64,000 nucleotides of DNA from DATFVA01 sp963839165 (GCA_963839165.1 CAWIUG010000005.1:744001-808000), one strand, 5' to 3'. Shown: positions 27,604 to 36,886, numbered from the stretch's first letter. A program made the numbers and translations. The notes: a model not told the origin generated them from the letters alone.

Positions 27604-29434
27604 TTTTTTTAAGGGATAAAGATTTTTCAATTTCAGTAATTATATGAGAAAGTTCATTATACATTTCAGCAACCGCTGCTGTCTCACTTTCTTTGGGCGC
27701 AAAACGAATAAACTCACATTTATTTGCAACCCTTTCGAATTCAGTTATCAGTTCTTTGTCGAGACCTCTTTTCTCAAGTTCGGCAGAAGCCCTGTTAACG
27801 CTGAGCTCCGATTTAGGAATATGGAATTTATCCTCGAGGTACCCGAAGAGAGCGAGTGAGATCTCCGAATAGAATGCGTTATGATCGCCTGCATCCATGA
27901 GGACCTTCGCTTTTTTTAATCTCAGCCTTGCGGCCTTTTGAGCACGCTGGTAACGCATTAGTTGTATATTACCTGCAAGCTTATCCTCTCTCCTTCTCCA
28001 TACTACCAGGCCTAACCCAATTATAAAAGGAAATCCAACCGCTGCCCAGAAACCAAAACGGCTGAGTATGAAATTCCCTGACCTATGAAGTGATTCGTTA
28101 TCGGTTTTAATATAACGTATATCTTCGCCCAGCATTTTCACATCTTCTTTACCGGCGTAATCAGCCGAGTTAACATTAGTTCCCTGTTCCACATTAAGGG
28201 GGTAAGAGGGAGTGCTAAGGGTGACGTACGATTTTTTGTTTATATCGAAATAAGAAAATTTCAAAGGAGGAATTTCTTTCTTTCCGGCATCACGGGGAAC
28301 GATGAGATATTCCGCTGTTTTATTTCCGGAAATGTTTCCTATCCTGTTTACCTGCTCATTAACTTTCGGCTCATATTGTTCAAAGCCCGCAGGCAGGTTG
28401 ATTTTGGGCATTTCGAGCAGACTAATATTTCCTGTACCGCTAATTGTAAGCTTCAATGTTACAGGTTCATTTGTCCTGGTTGATTTTTTATCGACCTGTG
28501 AATGCATTGAGAAATTGCCTACCGCACCATTAAATGAATCAGGCACATTTGCTGAAGGCAGAGGCTGAACGTTTATTTTAAGAGAGTTCGATTTTGCGGT
28601 AAAGTCAACCGTCTGACCTATTCCAAAAAAAGGATCATTAAAGAAATCGTCGAATACATTATTGCTCCTTCTCTTCTTCTGAACCTGAACAGGAACATCG
28701 AGTTCAAAAGGCGTAACATTCAATTCACCCGTTTGTGTCGGGAAAAGCGCAACTTTTTTAAGCACCCCTACCTTGTACTTCTTTCCCTGGTAGGTCTCGG
28801 TTGTAAACGAGATATTTCCGGATGTTTCAAGTTCCTCCGCCCAGAACCCGGGATACTGCGGAAGTTTGCTTATTGACATCTGGGACGCAATACTAAGCCG
28901 TGTGTACAGCCTGTAAGTAACAGTAACCTGCTCACCCATTAAAACTTTCTGCTTATCGGCCGTCGCTCTTACAAAAACGTTCTGTGCTATTTCATCGTTG
29001 CTGACACCTGAAGAATTCTGAGTATTATTCTGCTGTGTTCCGGAATTAGATGAACCTTTTTCAACCTGGATGGTAATAGGATCGGTCTTATAAGGGGTAC
29101 CTTTATATTTTATTGAGGCACTCCCGATAGTGTACTTACCTAAGTTTTTCGGCTGAAGATAAAATGAATAAGAAAGCGACGCCGATACCGCACCGTTAAT
29201 GCTCTGCATACTGGTCGACTGGTTTGGCCCACTCAAGACCATGAATCCCGCAAAATCGGGAGCATTAAATCCGCTTAGACTATTAACATCAGTTCCTTCA
29301 AAAGTAAATGTCACCTGAAATCGGTCATTTAGTCCCACCGTGGTATTATCCACAGAGGCAGAAAATGACTGAGCCATTACTGCCGCAGGAATCAAAAGAA
29401 TAGTTAATAATATGTATGCCGAACATTTTTTCAT
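27593..29434 (-). CDS. batD: BatD: aerotolerance protein with Ig-like repeats
   Basis: A 613-residue protein with a signal peptide ending VMAQS. The periplasmic part has three or four beta domains with motifs diagnostic of BatD: VGLNDRFQVTFTFEG, YSFYLQPKNLGKYTIGSASIKY (in part), VLMGEQVTVTYRLYTR and PGFWAEELE. A single membrane helix (about 475-495, FWAAVGFPFIIGLGLVVW) is followed by a helical cytoplasmic domain of about 120 residues. BatD links the VWA proteins and TPR proteins of the Bat complex in the inner membrane; the complex affects oxidative stress tolerance in Bacteroides. It sits 10 nt downstream of batC and overlaps batE. Confidence 0.92.
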   Translation of the reverse strand: MKKCSAYILLTILLIPAAVMAQSFSASVDNTTVGLNDRFQVTFTFEGTDVNSLSGFNAPDFAGFMVLSGPNQSTSMQSINGAVSASLSYSFYLQPKNLGKYTIGSASIKYKGTPYKTDPITIQVEKGSSNSGTQQNNTQNSSGVSNDEIAQNVFVRATADKQKVLMGEQVTVTYRLYTRLSIASQMSISKLPQYPGFWAEELETSGNISFTTETYQGKKYKVGVLKKVALFPTQTGELNVTPFELDVPVQVQKKRRSNNVFDDFFNDPFFGIGQTVDFTAKSNSLKINVQPLPSANVPDSFNGAVGNFSMHSQVDKKSTRTNEPVTLKLTISGTGNISLLEMPKINLPAGFEQYEPKVNEQVNRIGNISGNKTAEYLIVPRDAGKKEIPPLKFSYFDINKKSYVTLSTPSYPLNVEQGTNVNSADYAGKEDVKMLGEDIRYIKTDNESLHRSGNFILSRFGFWAAVGFPFIIGLGLVVWRRREDKLAGNIQLMRYQRAQKAARLRLKKAKVLMDAGDHNAFYSEISLALFGYLEDKFHIPKSELSVNRASAELEKRGLDKELITEFERVANKCEFIRFAPKESETAAVAEMYNELSHIITEIEKSLSLKKNAA

Positions 29435-29444
29435 TTAAGAAGAA

Positions 29445-30206
29445 TTACCAATCCTTATCTGTCTTTATCGGGACGCCTTTTTGTTTCCTCAATTTCTTCT
29501 GAAGATCCTTCTCATTATTCCTAAGTGCCTGCAGAATCCTTTCAGCTTCCTTTTTTGATATCTTGTTCTGCTGCTGTTTCTGCTGAGTTGCGTCCTGTTT
29601 GGCTTCCTGATTTTTCTGATCCTGCTGGTTCTGCTGATTCTGTTTATTCTGCTGATCTTTTTTCTGCTGATCCTTATTCTGCTGCTGCTGGTCTTTATCC
29701 TTATTCTTATCCTTGTTCTGATCTTTGTTCTGCTGATTCTTATCCTGGTTCTGTTTCTGCTGGTTCTTTTGGTCCTTCAGCAGGTTTAGTGCATAGGAAA
29801 GATTATATTTCGTCTCTTCATCATTGGGATTCAGCTTCAACGAGTTCTTATACGCTTCTATGCTTTCCTTAATCTGCTTCGACTTCAGCAGAGAGTTGCC
29901 GATATTATGATATACTTTGGCCTTTTCATTTTTGTTTTTAGCCATTGTAAGGGCTGTCTTATAGGAATTCAGAGCTTCATCGTATCTCTGCTGCTGATAG
30001 TATGCGTCGCCGAGATTAAAGTTTGTGATGAAATTTTCGGGTTGTTCATCAAGTCCCTTCTTGAAGTTTACCTCAGCGTCAGCAAATTTTTTGTTTTTAT
30101 ATTTATCCACGCCGTTATTATTAAGACTCCGAAGGCTCTGTGCCTGCAATACGTTCACCGCAGAGATAGTGATCACGCAGCCCAATATTAAATACATAAG
30201 TTTCAT
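29445..30206 (-). CDS. batC: BatC: TPR protein with Gln/Lys-rich low-complexity segment
   Basis: A 253-residue exported protein (signal to about residue 22). TPR units occupy about 25-165 (NFITNFNLGDAYYQQQRYDEAL and KAKVYHNIGNSLLKSKQIK, in part). Residues about 170-225 are almost only Gln, Lys, Asn and Asp, coded by repetitive DNA. The C-terminal ERILQALRNNEKDLQKKLRKQ segment is charged helix. BatC-type proteins bind partners in the Bat complex through the TPRs. It starts 2 nt after batB. The low-complexity tract is a likely site of replication slippage. Confidence 0.88.
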   Translation of the reverse strand: MKLMYLILGCVITISAVNVLQAQSLRSLNNNGVDKYKNKKFADAEVNFKKGLDEQPENFITNFNLGDAYYQQQRYDEALNSYKTALTMAKNKNEKAKVYHNIGNSLLKSKQIKESIEAYKNSLKLNPNDEETKYNLSYALNLLKDQKNQQKQNQDKNQQNKDQNKDKNKDKDQQQQNKDQQKKDQQNKQNQQNQQDQKNQEAKQDATQQKQQQNKISKKEAERILQALRNNEKDLQKKLRKQKGVPIKTDKDW

Positions 30207-30208
30207 GT

Positions 30209-31258
30209 TTAAACCTTCTGCTCTATTCCTAATTTCCTGTTAAGCTTGTCAAACAGAAGCGATCTTCTGTCAGAGATAAAAAATTCAAGTACAAGAAGAA
30301 TAATTGCCGGAGCTAAAAAATAATAAAACCTGTCTTCGTAATCAGTAACTTTCCTTACGCCGAACTCGCTTTTCTCAAGAGAGGAAAGATCGCTGTATAT
30401 CCTGTCCAGATAATCATCATACGTTGCTGCCTGGAAATATTTTCCGTCACCTGCCGAAGCAATCTGTTTCAGTGTTGTATCATCCAGCTTCGTGAGAACT
30501 ATATTCCCGTTCTCATCCTTTTTATAATCGACCTGCTGCCCCTGCGCATTATAGACAGGGATCGGAACACCGGCAGTAGTACCTAATCCGATAGTATAAA
30601 TCTTTATTCCCTTATCTTTTGCTCCTTCAACCGCCTGCATTATATCACCTTCGTGATCCTCGCCATCAGTAATTATAACAATAACCTTCTGCGTATTTGT
30701 TTTATAATCAAATGACTTTACGGCAAGATTTATGGCTGAAGCGATGGCCGTTCCCTGCTGGGGCACTGAATTAACATCAACGGCGGAAAGAAAAAGATTT
30801 GCGGCAGAATAATCGGTTGTAAGAGGAAACTGAACAAAAGCATCCCCGGCAAAAATTACGAGTCCAATCCTGTCGCCTCTCAACTTATTTATCAGGTTCG
30901 ATATCTGATACTTAGCCTGGTCGAGCCTGTCTGGTTTAATATCCTGCGCCAGCATACTTCGCGATACATCAAGGGCAATAAATACGTCGATGCCCGTTTG
31001 TTTAACCTCCTGTACCCGGGTCCCGACCTGCGGATTAGCTGCCGCGAAGATCAAAAGGACGAGGGCAAAAAGAATAAGTCCGATCTTGAACCAGTTCTTC
31101 AATATGCTGAAATCAGGAAAAAGCACCTTGTGCAGTTTTCTGTCGGCAAACTGATCGAGCAGCTTTTTACGGTTCCTGTTCAGGTACCAGAAAATCAGTA
31201 TCAGTACAGGCACCGCATAAAGCGCGTTCAAATATTCAGGATGTGCGAAACGAAACAT
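30209..31258 (-). CDS. batB: BatB: VWA-domain membrane protein
   Basis: A 349-residue protein with membrane helices near the N-terminus (about 10-25 and 57-75) and at the C-terminus (about 308-328). The von Willebrand A domain between them has an intact MIDAS: DVFIALDVSRSMLAQD (DxSxS), QFPLTTD and VIIITDGEDHEGD. It is close to BatA in architecture but the sequence is distinct. Forms part of the Bat aerotolerance complex. It is separated from batA by only 42 bp of very AT-rich DNA with repeated TTATAATT words. Confidence 0.92.
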   Translation of the reverse strand: MFRFAHPEYLNALYAVPVLILIFWYLNRNRKKLLDQFADRKLHKVLFPDFSILKNWFKIGLILFALVLLIFAAANPQVGTRVQEVKQTGIDVFIALDVSRSMLAQDIKPDRLDQAKYQISNLINKLRGDRIGLVIFAGDAFVQFPLTTDYSAANLFLSAVDVNSVPQQGTAIASAINLAVKSFDYKTNTQKVIVIITDGEDHEGDIMQAVEGAKDKGIKIYTIGLGTTAGVPIPVYNAQGQQVDYKKDENGNIVLTKLDDTTLKQIASAGDGKYFQAATYDDYLDRIYSDLSSLEKSEFGVRKVTDYEDRFYYFLAPAIILLVLEFFISDRRSLLFDKLNRKLGIEQKV

Positions 31259-31300
31259 TAGACAATTAACAATTTATAATTTATAATTAGCAATTAACCA

Positions 31301-32296
31301 TTATGGGATCTTTCTTAAGACTGTGCGTGACAGCGATACCTCGAGGAATAGAAGGAAGATACCGCCGCCAAGCCAGCCGTAAAAAAGTTCCTTAGCATTT
31401 CTGTATGAAGTTATTTCAACTCTTGTTTTTTCAAGTTTATCTATTTTAGTATAAATATCCTCCAGGGTTCTGTTATCGGTAGCCCTGAAATACTGTCCAT
31501 CGGTTATCGATGCAATTTTATGCAGAACCGCTTCATCAATTTCAACAGGAGCCATCTGATATCTGATCCCGAAAGGAGTCTGAACAGGGAAAGGCGCATT
31601 TCCGCGGGTTCCGACACCGATAGTGTAAATCCTTATTCCGAAGGTTTTCGCAATCTCAGCCGCAGAAACGGGATCAACCTCACCGGCATTATTAACACCA
31701 TCTGTCAGTAGTATAATGATTTTGCTTTTGGCATCGCTGTCCTTCAGTCTGTTTACACCGTTGGCAATAGCATTTCCAATGGCTGTACCATCTTCTATCA
31801 TCCCGCTTTTTATCTGACTGAGCAAGTTCCTCAGAACGGGATAGTCTACAGTTAAAGGGCATTGAGTGAATGCATCTCTTGCAAAAACAACAAGTCCTAT
31901 TCTATCTGAAGTACGACCTTTAATAAAATTATCGATAACATTTTTGGCCGCCTCAAGCCTGTTCGGTTTTAAATCCTCGGCAAGCATACTGCCTGAGATA
32001 TCAAGCACCATTGCTATATCAATACCCTCAGTATAAACATTTTCACCCGAAGAGAAAGTCTGGGGACGAGCAAGCGCAACGATGAAAAGAGCAACAGCCA
32101 GTAGTCTGAGAAAGAACGGAATATGCCGCAGTCTTTCCTTTAATGTCGGGGCAAATCCTTTAAGAAACCCCAGTGATGAATATTTAACCGAAGGCTGCCG
32201 TTTATAGCCCTTCCAGAAATACCAGGCGGCCATAACCGGAATAATGATCAGGGTAAACAGTATCCATGGATATGCAAATGTTATATTATTGAACAT
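31301..32296 (-). CDS. batA: BatA: VWA-domain membrane protein
   Basis: A 331-residue protein with helices near residues 10-27 and 62-80, a VWA domain carrying MIDAS motifs (IAMVLDISGSMLAEDLKPNR, QCPLTVDYPVL and IILLTDGVNNAGEVDP) and a final helix at about 307-325. These positions are standard for BatA. The start overlaps the end of the upstream gene by 11 nt, indicating coupled translation. Acts with BatB and BatD at the inner membrane. Confidence 0.93.
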   Translation of the reverse strand: MFNNITFAYPWILFTLIIIPVMAAWYFWKGYKRQPSVKYSSLGFLKGFAPTLKERLRHIPFFLRLLAVALFIVALARPQTFSSGENVYTEGIDIAMVLDISGSMLAEDLKPNRLEAAKNVIDNFIKGRTSDRIGLVVFARDAFTQCPLTVDYPVLRNLLSQIKSGMIEDGTAIGNAIANGVNRLKDSDAKSKIIILLTDGVNNAGEVDPVSAAEIAKTFGIRIYTIGVGTRGNAPFPVQTPFGIRYQMAPVEIDEAVLHKIASITDGQYFRATDNRTLEDIYTKIDKLEKTRVEITSYRNAKELFYGWLGGGIFLLFLEVSLSRTVLRKIP

Positions 32297-33240
32297 CTTC
32301 TGTCACCTCAGTAACTGCTTCATCGGAACCTGATTTTGTTTTCTGCACTATATCCTCCGCCTGTTTCATCATCTCTTCATTTACAGACGCCATCGGCTGG
32401 TATTTGGCAAATTTCACCATGTCGGCATTACTCAAAAAATCCTGCGTATCTGCTATAATCTTCCCGGTTCCTGCCCTTCTGCGAAGTTCTTCAACTGCTT
32501 CACCGGAGGTCATTTCAAGTGCAGGCAGATTAAACCTTTCTTCAAAATATCTTCTTATGATCTCTGTAATTTCTGAGTGATATTCTTTGACCATTCCCTT
32601 CTGCCACAGCTGTTTTTCACGGAGACTTCTTAATGATTTCAAGGCAGCAACATGTGCGGGAATTTTAATCACAACTTTTTCAGGAACGTAACCGGCTTTC
32701 CGTGCCTGGTATTTCCTGTAAATGTAATATGCACCAGCAAGGATTATCAGTCCGATCAATACCCAGAGAACGATCCACCTCCAGTCGAGAGGTATCCTGA
32801 GAGGTTCTTTGACATCTTTTATTCCCGCTTCAGGATTCACCTTTAACGGGCGGACAGTAAAATAAACCTCATTCGTATTAATAACTTTTGAAACTGTGTC
32901 TTCTTTTGCTCTGTAATAAACCGGAACAGGCGGAACGGTTACATCAGAGGAATCATACTTTGAAAAGGTATAGCTGTAAGTTATAACCTGCTTACCACCG
33001 GATTCCTCTTTTTGAGGAGCCTGCTGACTGATAAGATCCATACCCGCGAGTGTATCACTAACAGCAGGTCCGCTGACAATAATTTCAGGACGAGCTTTTA
33101 CCTGTATCGTGTACTGAATATAGTCGCCGACTTTATAGGCGCTTGTATCAGTTGAAGCCTCAACAGTTATGTTCTGTGCAGAAGCAAACCCTGCCAGCAC
33201 AGAAAAGAATAATCAGAACATTAATAAAACTTTTTACCAT
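32286..33240 (-). CDS. Bat-operon exported membrane protein (BatD-like beta domain); signal peptide broken by a one-base frameshift
   Basis: The intact frame (32286-33200) encodes an N-terminal beta domain (ITVEASTDTSAYKVGDYIQYT), one membrane helix (about 145-165, WRWIVLWVLIGLIILAGAYY) and a cytoplasmic helical domain. It lies between the DUF58 gene and batA, where many Bat operons carry such a gene. The only in-frame start is GTG at 33200, which leaves half a signal peptide. The ATG at 33240 overlaps the upstream stop as ATGGTAA and gives MVKSFINVLIIL. Removing one T from the T4 run (33203-33206) joins it to SVLAGFASAQ and restores a perfect signal peptide. I therefore annotate the gene from 33240 with a frameshift. 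Confidence 0.75.
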
Positions 33241-34109
33241 CTTCTTTCACGTAATCTGAAGAATTGAACAAGAGGTTTTACGTAATCATCACCGGTCTGC
33301 ACCTCAATGCTGTCGAGTCTGCTTGAAATAAATAACGACTTTCTCTGCCGGATCATATTTTGCCTTACTTCTTTCAGTCTGTTCTGCACTTTTATACTAC
33401 TTGTATCCACCCAGCGTTCCTCACCAGTTTCGGCATCTGTCAGTTTTATTAGTCCCATTTTTGGTATCTCACTCTCCCGTTTATCATTCAGAACAACGCC
33501 GATAAGGTCGTGTTTCTTACCGATAATGCGGAGAATTTTTTCATAACCTGAATCCATAAAATCCGACAGCAGAAAAACAATGCTTCTTTTTTTAATTGTG
33601 CTGTTCAGATACTCGAGAGCAGCTTTAAGATTAGTAGTTTTGCCTTCAGGTTCAAATGAAAGCACTTCACGGATGATGCGGAGAACATGACTTCTGCCTT
33701 TACGTGGCGGAACAAACTTTTCAATTTTATCCGTAAAGAGGATTAACCCGACCTTATCACTGTTTTTCAAGGCTGAGAAGGCAAGGATTGCGCTAAGTTC
33801 GGCAGCAACCTGCTGCTTCGTTTTTTCAATTGTACCGAAGATGAGGGAGCCGCTTAAATCAACCATCAGCATAACAGTAAGTTCGCGTTCCTCTTCAAAT
33901 ATTTTTATAAAAGGATGACCGAATCGGGCGGTAACATTCCAGTCGATATTTCTTATGTCATCTCCGAACTGGTACTCGCGGACTTCAGAGAATTCCATTC
34001 CTCTTCCTTTAAATACCGAATGGTATTCCCCGGAGAAGACCTGGTTTACAAGTCCCTTCGTCCTTATCTCAATCTGTCTTACCTGTTTAAGAATCTCTTT
34101 AGTTAACAA
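33234..34109 (-). CDS. DUF58-domain protein of the Bat operon
   Basis: A 291-residue cytosolic protein. The DUF58 signature RGMEFSEVREYQFGDDIRNIDWNVTARFG is in the first 65 residues (given in full length only by position, about 34-62), followed by a VWA-like fold with TVMLMVDLSGSLIFG. Family members occur with MoxR ATPases and VWA proteins and are thought to be part of the same chaperone-like module. The start is TTG at 34109, since MLTKEILKQVRQIEI is the usual N-terminus. The stop overlaps the proposed batX start by 7 nt. Confidence 0.9.
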   Translation of the reverse strand: MLTKEILKQVRQIEIRTKGLVNQVFSGEYHSVFKGRGMEFSEVREYQFGDDIRNIDWNVTARFGHPFIKIFEEERELTVMLMVDLSGSLIFGTIEKTKQQVAAELSAILAFSALKNSDKVGLILFTDKIEKFVPPRKGRSHVLRIIREVLSFEPEGKTTNLKAALEYLNSTIKKRSIVFLLSDFMDSGYEKILRIIGKKHDLIGVVLNDKRESEIPKMGLIKLTDAETGEERWVDTSSIKVQNRLKEVRQNMIRQRKSLFISSRLDSIEVQTGDDYVKPLVQFFRLRERRW

Positions 34110-34155
34110 AGTTCTTTAATTGTTAATTGTAAATTATTCATTGTTAATTATTACT

Positions 34156-35139
34156 CTACGGGACTTCAATTTTATTTAATATTTCCTGAATTATGTATTC
34201 TGATGTAATCTCCTCGGCTTCTGCCTCATAAGTAACCGCGACTCTGTGTCTGAGAACATCCTGGCAGATACCGCGGACATCTTCCGGGATCACATAACCT
34301 CTTCGCTTTATAAATGCCATTGCCTTAGCACCAAGGGCGAGGTTAATAGAAGCGCGCGGGGAGCCGCCGTATGAAATGAGATCAGTGAGATTACTTAATC
34401 CGAATTCCTTCGGCGAACGAGTCGCAAAAACTATATCGAGAATATATTTCTCAATTTTCTCATCCACATAAACATCATGCACAAGATTTCTTGCCTTAAG
34501 AATTTCTTCTGTTGAGATCACAGGATTGATCCTGTCTTCCACCAGGTTTACGTTATTACGCATAATCTTTAACTCTTCGTCGCGTGAAGGATAGGAAATC
34601 TTCACCTTCAGCATAAAACGGTCAACCTGTGCTTCGGGCAGCGGGTAAGTTCCCTCCTGCTCAATAGGGTTCTGGGTTGCCAGTACCAGGAAAGGTTCTT
34701 CCAGAAAAAATGTTTGTTCCCCGATAGTAACCTGCCGTTCCTGCATAGCCTCAAGAAGGGCACTCTGAACCTTAGCGGGTGCACGGTTAATTTCATCAGC
34801 AAGGATGAAATTAGCGAACAGAGGGCCTTTACGAATGAAAAAATTACCTTCCTTCTGGTTGTAGATCATTGTTCCAACAAGGTCGGCCGGAAGCAAATCG
34901 GGAGTAAACTGTATACGCTGAAACTTAGCTTTCATTGCTGCTGAAAGCGACTTAATTGCAAGAGTTTTCGCGAGTCCCGGCACACCTTCCAGCAGAATAT
35001 GCCCGTTACCGAGGAGTCCCACAATCAGCCTTTCAACCATAGCCTTTTGACCCACTATTACCTTGCCGATTTCACTCATCAGCAGATCAATAAATGCGCT
35101 TTCCTGTTTGATTTTTTCATTAAGTGCAGAAATATCCAA
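34156..35139 (-). CDS. moxR: MoxR-family AAA+ ATPase
   Basis: A 327-residue AAA+ protein. Walker A is LLEGVPGLAKTLAIKSL near residue 53, Walker B FILADEINRAPAKVQSALLEAM, sensor 1 FLVLATQNPIEQEGTYPLPE and the sensor 2 region YGGSPRASINL. MoxR ATPases act as chaperones that activate partner complexes containing VWA proteins, here the Bat proteins. The start is TTG at 35139 with GATGAGGT 8 nt upstream; no in-frame ATG lies nearby. It is the first gene of an eight-gene minus-strand operon. Confidence 0.94.
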   Translation of the reverse strand: MDISALNEKIKQESAFIDLLMSEIGKVIVGQKAMVERLIVGLLGNGHILLEGVPGLAKTLAIKSLSAAMKAKFQRIQFTPDLLPADLVGTMIYNQKEGNFFIRKGPLFANFILADEINRAPAKVQSALLEAMQERQVTIGEQTFFLEEPFLVLATQNPIEQEGTYPLPEAQVDRFMLKVKISYPSRDEELKIMRNNVNLVEDRINPVISTEEILKARNLVHDVYVDEKIEKYILDIVFATRSPKEFGLSNLTDLISYGGSPRASINLALGAKAMAFIKRRGYVIPEDVRGICQDVLRHRVAVTYEAEAEEITSEYIIQEILNKIEVP

Positions 35140-35334
35140 GATTTACCTCATCATTTTGTGAGTTATCGTTTAAGAAATAGATTAGCAAAATACACCAAAT
35201 ACCCGGTAGTCTGATTAGACGGTCTCAAACATAAAAATGTTGCATTTCTTTTGCAAAAAACTTCCCTCCCGGAAAAATTTTGGTATATAATAGTATCTAA
35301 GAATCTTGAATGGGGTGTGATTACTAAAAAATTA

Positions 35335-35361
35335 ACAGCTTCCTCCCGGAGGAGGAAGCCG
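35335..35361 (-). terminator. Terminator after the 54-codon gene remnant
   Basis: GCTTCCTCC and GGAGGAAGC form a perfect 9-bp stem with a 4-nt loop (CGGA on the plus strand). On the minus strand it is followed by TGTTAATTTTTTAG. It lies about 25 nt past the stop of the remnant at 35386, upstream of moxR, and shields the Bat operon from read-through. Confidence 0.75.
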
Positions 35362-35385
35362 AATCAGAGGGGTGATAGGGTTTAA

Positions 35386-35550
35386 CTAATTATCCTGAGC
35401 GTAAGTAGCCGAATACTGAATAACCTTTCCTTCCTCATTGTGGGTGATTAACGCAATGTAAAGGATTGAATTCTGGTATTTGGCGGCAATATTTTGCTGC
35501 ACAACATTCAAAGGAACGTTAATGGTAATAGGATTTATAGTATCCAAAAT
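35386..35550 (-). pseudogene. C-terminal remnant of an unidentified gene
   Basis: On the minus strand 54 sense codons read ILDTINPITINVPLNVVQQN and on to IQYSATYAQDN before a TAG. The composition is protein-like, but an in-frame TAA lies directly upstream and there is no start with a ribosome-binding site. A good terminator follows, as expected for the real 3' end of a gene. I read this as the tail of a deleted gene; the family is not recognised. Confidence 0.5.
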
Positions 35551-35587
35551 TTATAAAAAATGGAAATTTTTTGAATGGCGGAGGATA

Positions 35588-35613
35588 AAAAAACCGGTAA
35601 CAGGGGTGTTACC
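35588..35613 (-). terminator. Terminator after the small TPR gene
   Basis: GGTAACA (35596-35602) and TGTTACC (35607-35613) make a 7-bp perfect stem with a 4-nt loop. On the minus strand it is followed by GGTTTTTTTATCC. It lies 95 nt past the stop of the TPR gene at 35708 and fits an intrinsic terminator. Confidence 0.65.
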
Positions 35614-35707
35614 CCGAACTCTTTTAACCATCACGAGGCAGGGGTAAGGTAACAGCATCCGAACATAATTGAGTTATACCACGTTCAATAATATAGTAAT
35701 TACTTTA

Positions 35708-35989
35708 TTATTCAATTAAGGTGTCGCTGCTAAGTTTGCAGCTTTCTGACAGAGCAAAATCTAACCTTGCACCCAGAATATTGCCCAAATTTATTTTTAC
35801 TGACGCCCTATTAAAATAAGACAGGGAATCTTCAGGTTCTAAATCAATTGCTTTTGTAAAGTATTCTGCTGCCTCTTTGTACCTGCCCCTATCCGCGTTC
35901 TTCACTCCTTCCGTATTATAAAAGAGTTTATCAACTTTATTCATTTTTAACTGTTGTACTGAAATTTTCAAGGAGCTGAGTTTCTTCAT
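35708..35989 (-). CDS. Small TPR protein
   Basis: A 93-residue protein with about one and a half TPR units: NTEGVKNADRGRYKEAAEYFTKAIDLEPED and SLSYFNRASVKINLGNILGARLDF in the second, given here in part. There is no signal peptide or membrane segment, so it is probably cytosolic. The start may be the ATG at 35989 or the internal ATG at residue 16 (MNKVDKLFYNTEG), which fits the usual TPR boundary better. It stands alone in a region of gene remnants and could itself be a truncated descendant of a longer TPR protein. Confidence 0.6.
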   Translation of the reverse strand: MKKLSSLKISVQQLKMNKVDKLFYNTEGVKNADRGRYKEAAEYFTKAIDLEPEDSLSYFNRASVKINLGNILGARLDFALSESCKLSSDTLIE

Positions 35990-36066
35990 ATTATTATCTA
36001 CTTATCTTGTGTATTCATCATCTTAATGATACTTGCTATTGCTAATATTATATACACACTACAAGC

Positions 36067-36485
36067 ATGAATAACAAGGCAGATAAACAGCCGGTTTTTG
36101 TTATCAGCCCGATAAGTTTGGAGCCAATAGTGTATACCTTGAGAGAAAGTCTCATTAAAATTTCATTATTGAAATTTCCAATGAAGCCAATCAGCAAGCT
36201 GTTCAAAAAGTTTATGATTCTTTGTCGAGCAATGATTAGAATAACAGGATTAATGACGTTGCGGTTCAATTAATTGATTTGGCAAATGATTTAAATAAAG
36301 AAATAGATTCACACAAAATAACCTTGAAAAAGAGATATGTAACCTATAATGGAATATATAATGATGTCGGGATTATAGATATAAGACTTAAGGAGTTAGT
36401 ACAAAACAAGATAAATGGGAAAAAGCATCTGCAGCTTGAAGCGCCCAAAAATAATTTTGAACGAATTGAAGAATTGAGCAATTAA
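36067..36485 (+). pseudogene. Decayed gene with a frameshift and an in-frame stop, family unknown
   Basis: Coding potential runs over two frames. The first part (from ATG 36067) reads MNNKADKQPVFVISPISLEP and on to TLRESLIK. From about 36165 the protein-like frame is the next one (NFIIEISNEANQQAVQKVYD then SLSSND), which meets a TAG at about 36236 and continues past it as NNRINDVAVQLIDLANDLNK to a TAA at 36485. The helical, Asn/Asp-rich pattern is consistent across the breaks, so one gene has decayed. I do not recognise the family. Confidence 0.5.
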
Positions 36486-36501
36486 AAAAATGCAATCGGT
36501 A

Positions 36502-36622
36502 TTAAATATCCAGTTTGCTTGAGGCGATGCGTTTTACTATTTCGGGGTCGCGGTATAAGGCATCTTAGTATTACCAGGACAACGGATTTGTTATGTCTTT
36601 CGGCAATTGACCTTAGTAATTC
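36502..36622 (-). pseudogene. Aldo/keto reductase remnant (internally deleted)
   Basis: On the minus strand ELLRSIAERHNKSVVLVILR matches the helix of aldo/keto reductases that normally reads IAxxHxKSxAQVILRW. A few codons later, in another frame, DPEIVKRIASSKLDI followed by TAA resembles the end of the same family (a D-P-E-x-V-K-x-(L/I) tail). The 50 or so residues that should lie between are missing, so this is a frameshifted deletion remnant. Confidence 0.45.
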
Positions 36623-36626
36623 ATAT

Positions 36627-36848
36627 TTATCTGTCGATCATTTTTTGGTTGTTTTCGGAGTATCGCGCACCATGGATCTCTATTCCGGATGCGGCGTCGT
36701 TGATCTCTTTAAGATCGTTTGTCGATAATTCTGAATCGGTGGAACGGATGTTTTCTTCGAGACGATGCGGCTTTGTGGTTCCGGGGATCGGGACGATCCA
36801 CGGCTTCTGCGCAAGGAGCCAGGCGAGCGCTAGCGGTTTGTGAAATAT
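36627..36848 (-). pseudogene. Aldo/keto reductase C-terminal remnant
   Basis: About 70 codons on the minus strand read KPLALAWLLAQKPWIVPIPG, then TTKPHRLEENI and DLKEINDAASGIEIHGARYS before a TAA. This is the classic C-terminus of an aldo/keto reductase, including the NADP-binding IPGTTKxHRLEEN loop. The upstream part stops at a TGA at 36849-36851, and no N-terminal barrel is present. It is more GC-rich than its left flank, like ndvB next to it, so the two may have arrived together. Confidence 0.7.
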
Positions 36849-36886
36849 TCAGCAGGACGGATATAAAAGGCGGGGATATTTATTCT

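Noticed and set aside
29600..29780. Repetitive CTG/TTC-rich DNA that looks like a tandem repeat locus
   Set aside because: It is explained by the Gln/Lys/Asn-rich segment of batC.
31259..31300. AT-rich TTATAATT repeats between batB and batA as a promoter
   Set aside because: Both genes are inside one operon and no defined -35/-10 pair is visible; simple AT-rich spacer is sufficient.
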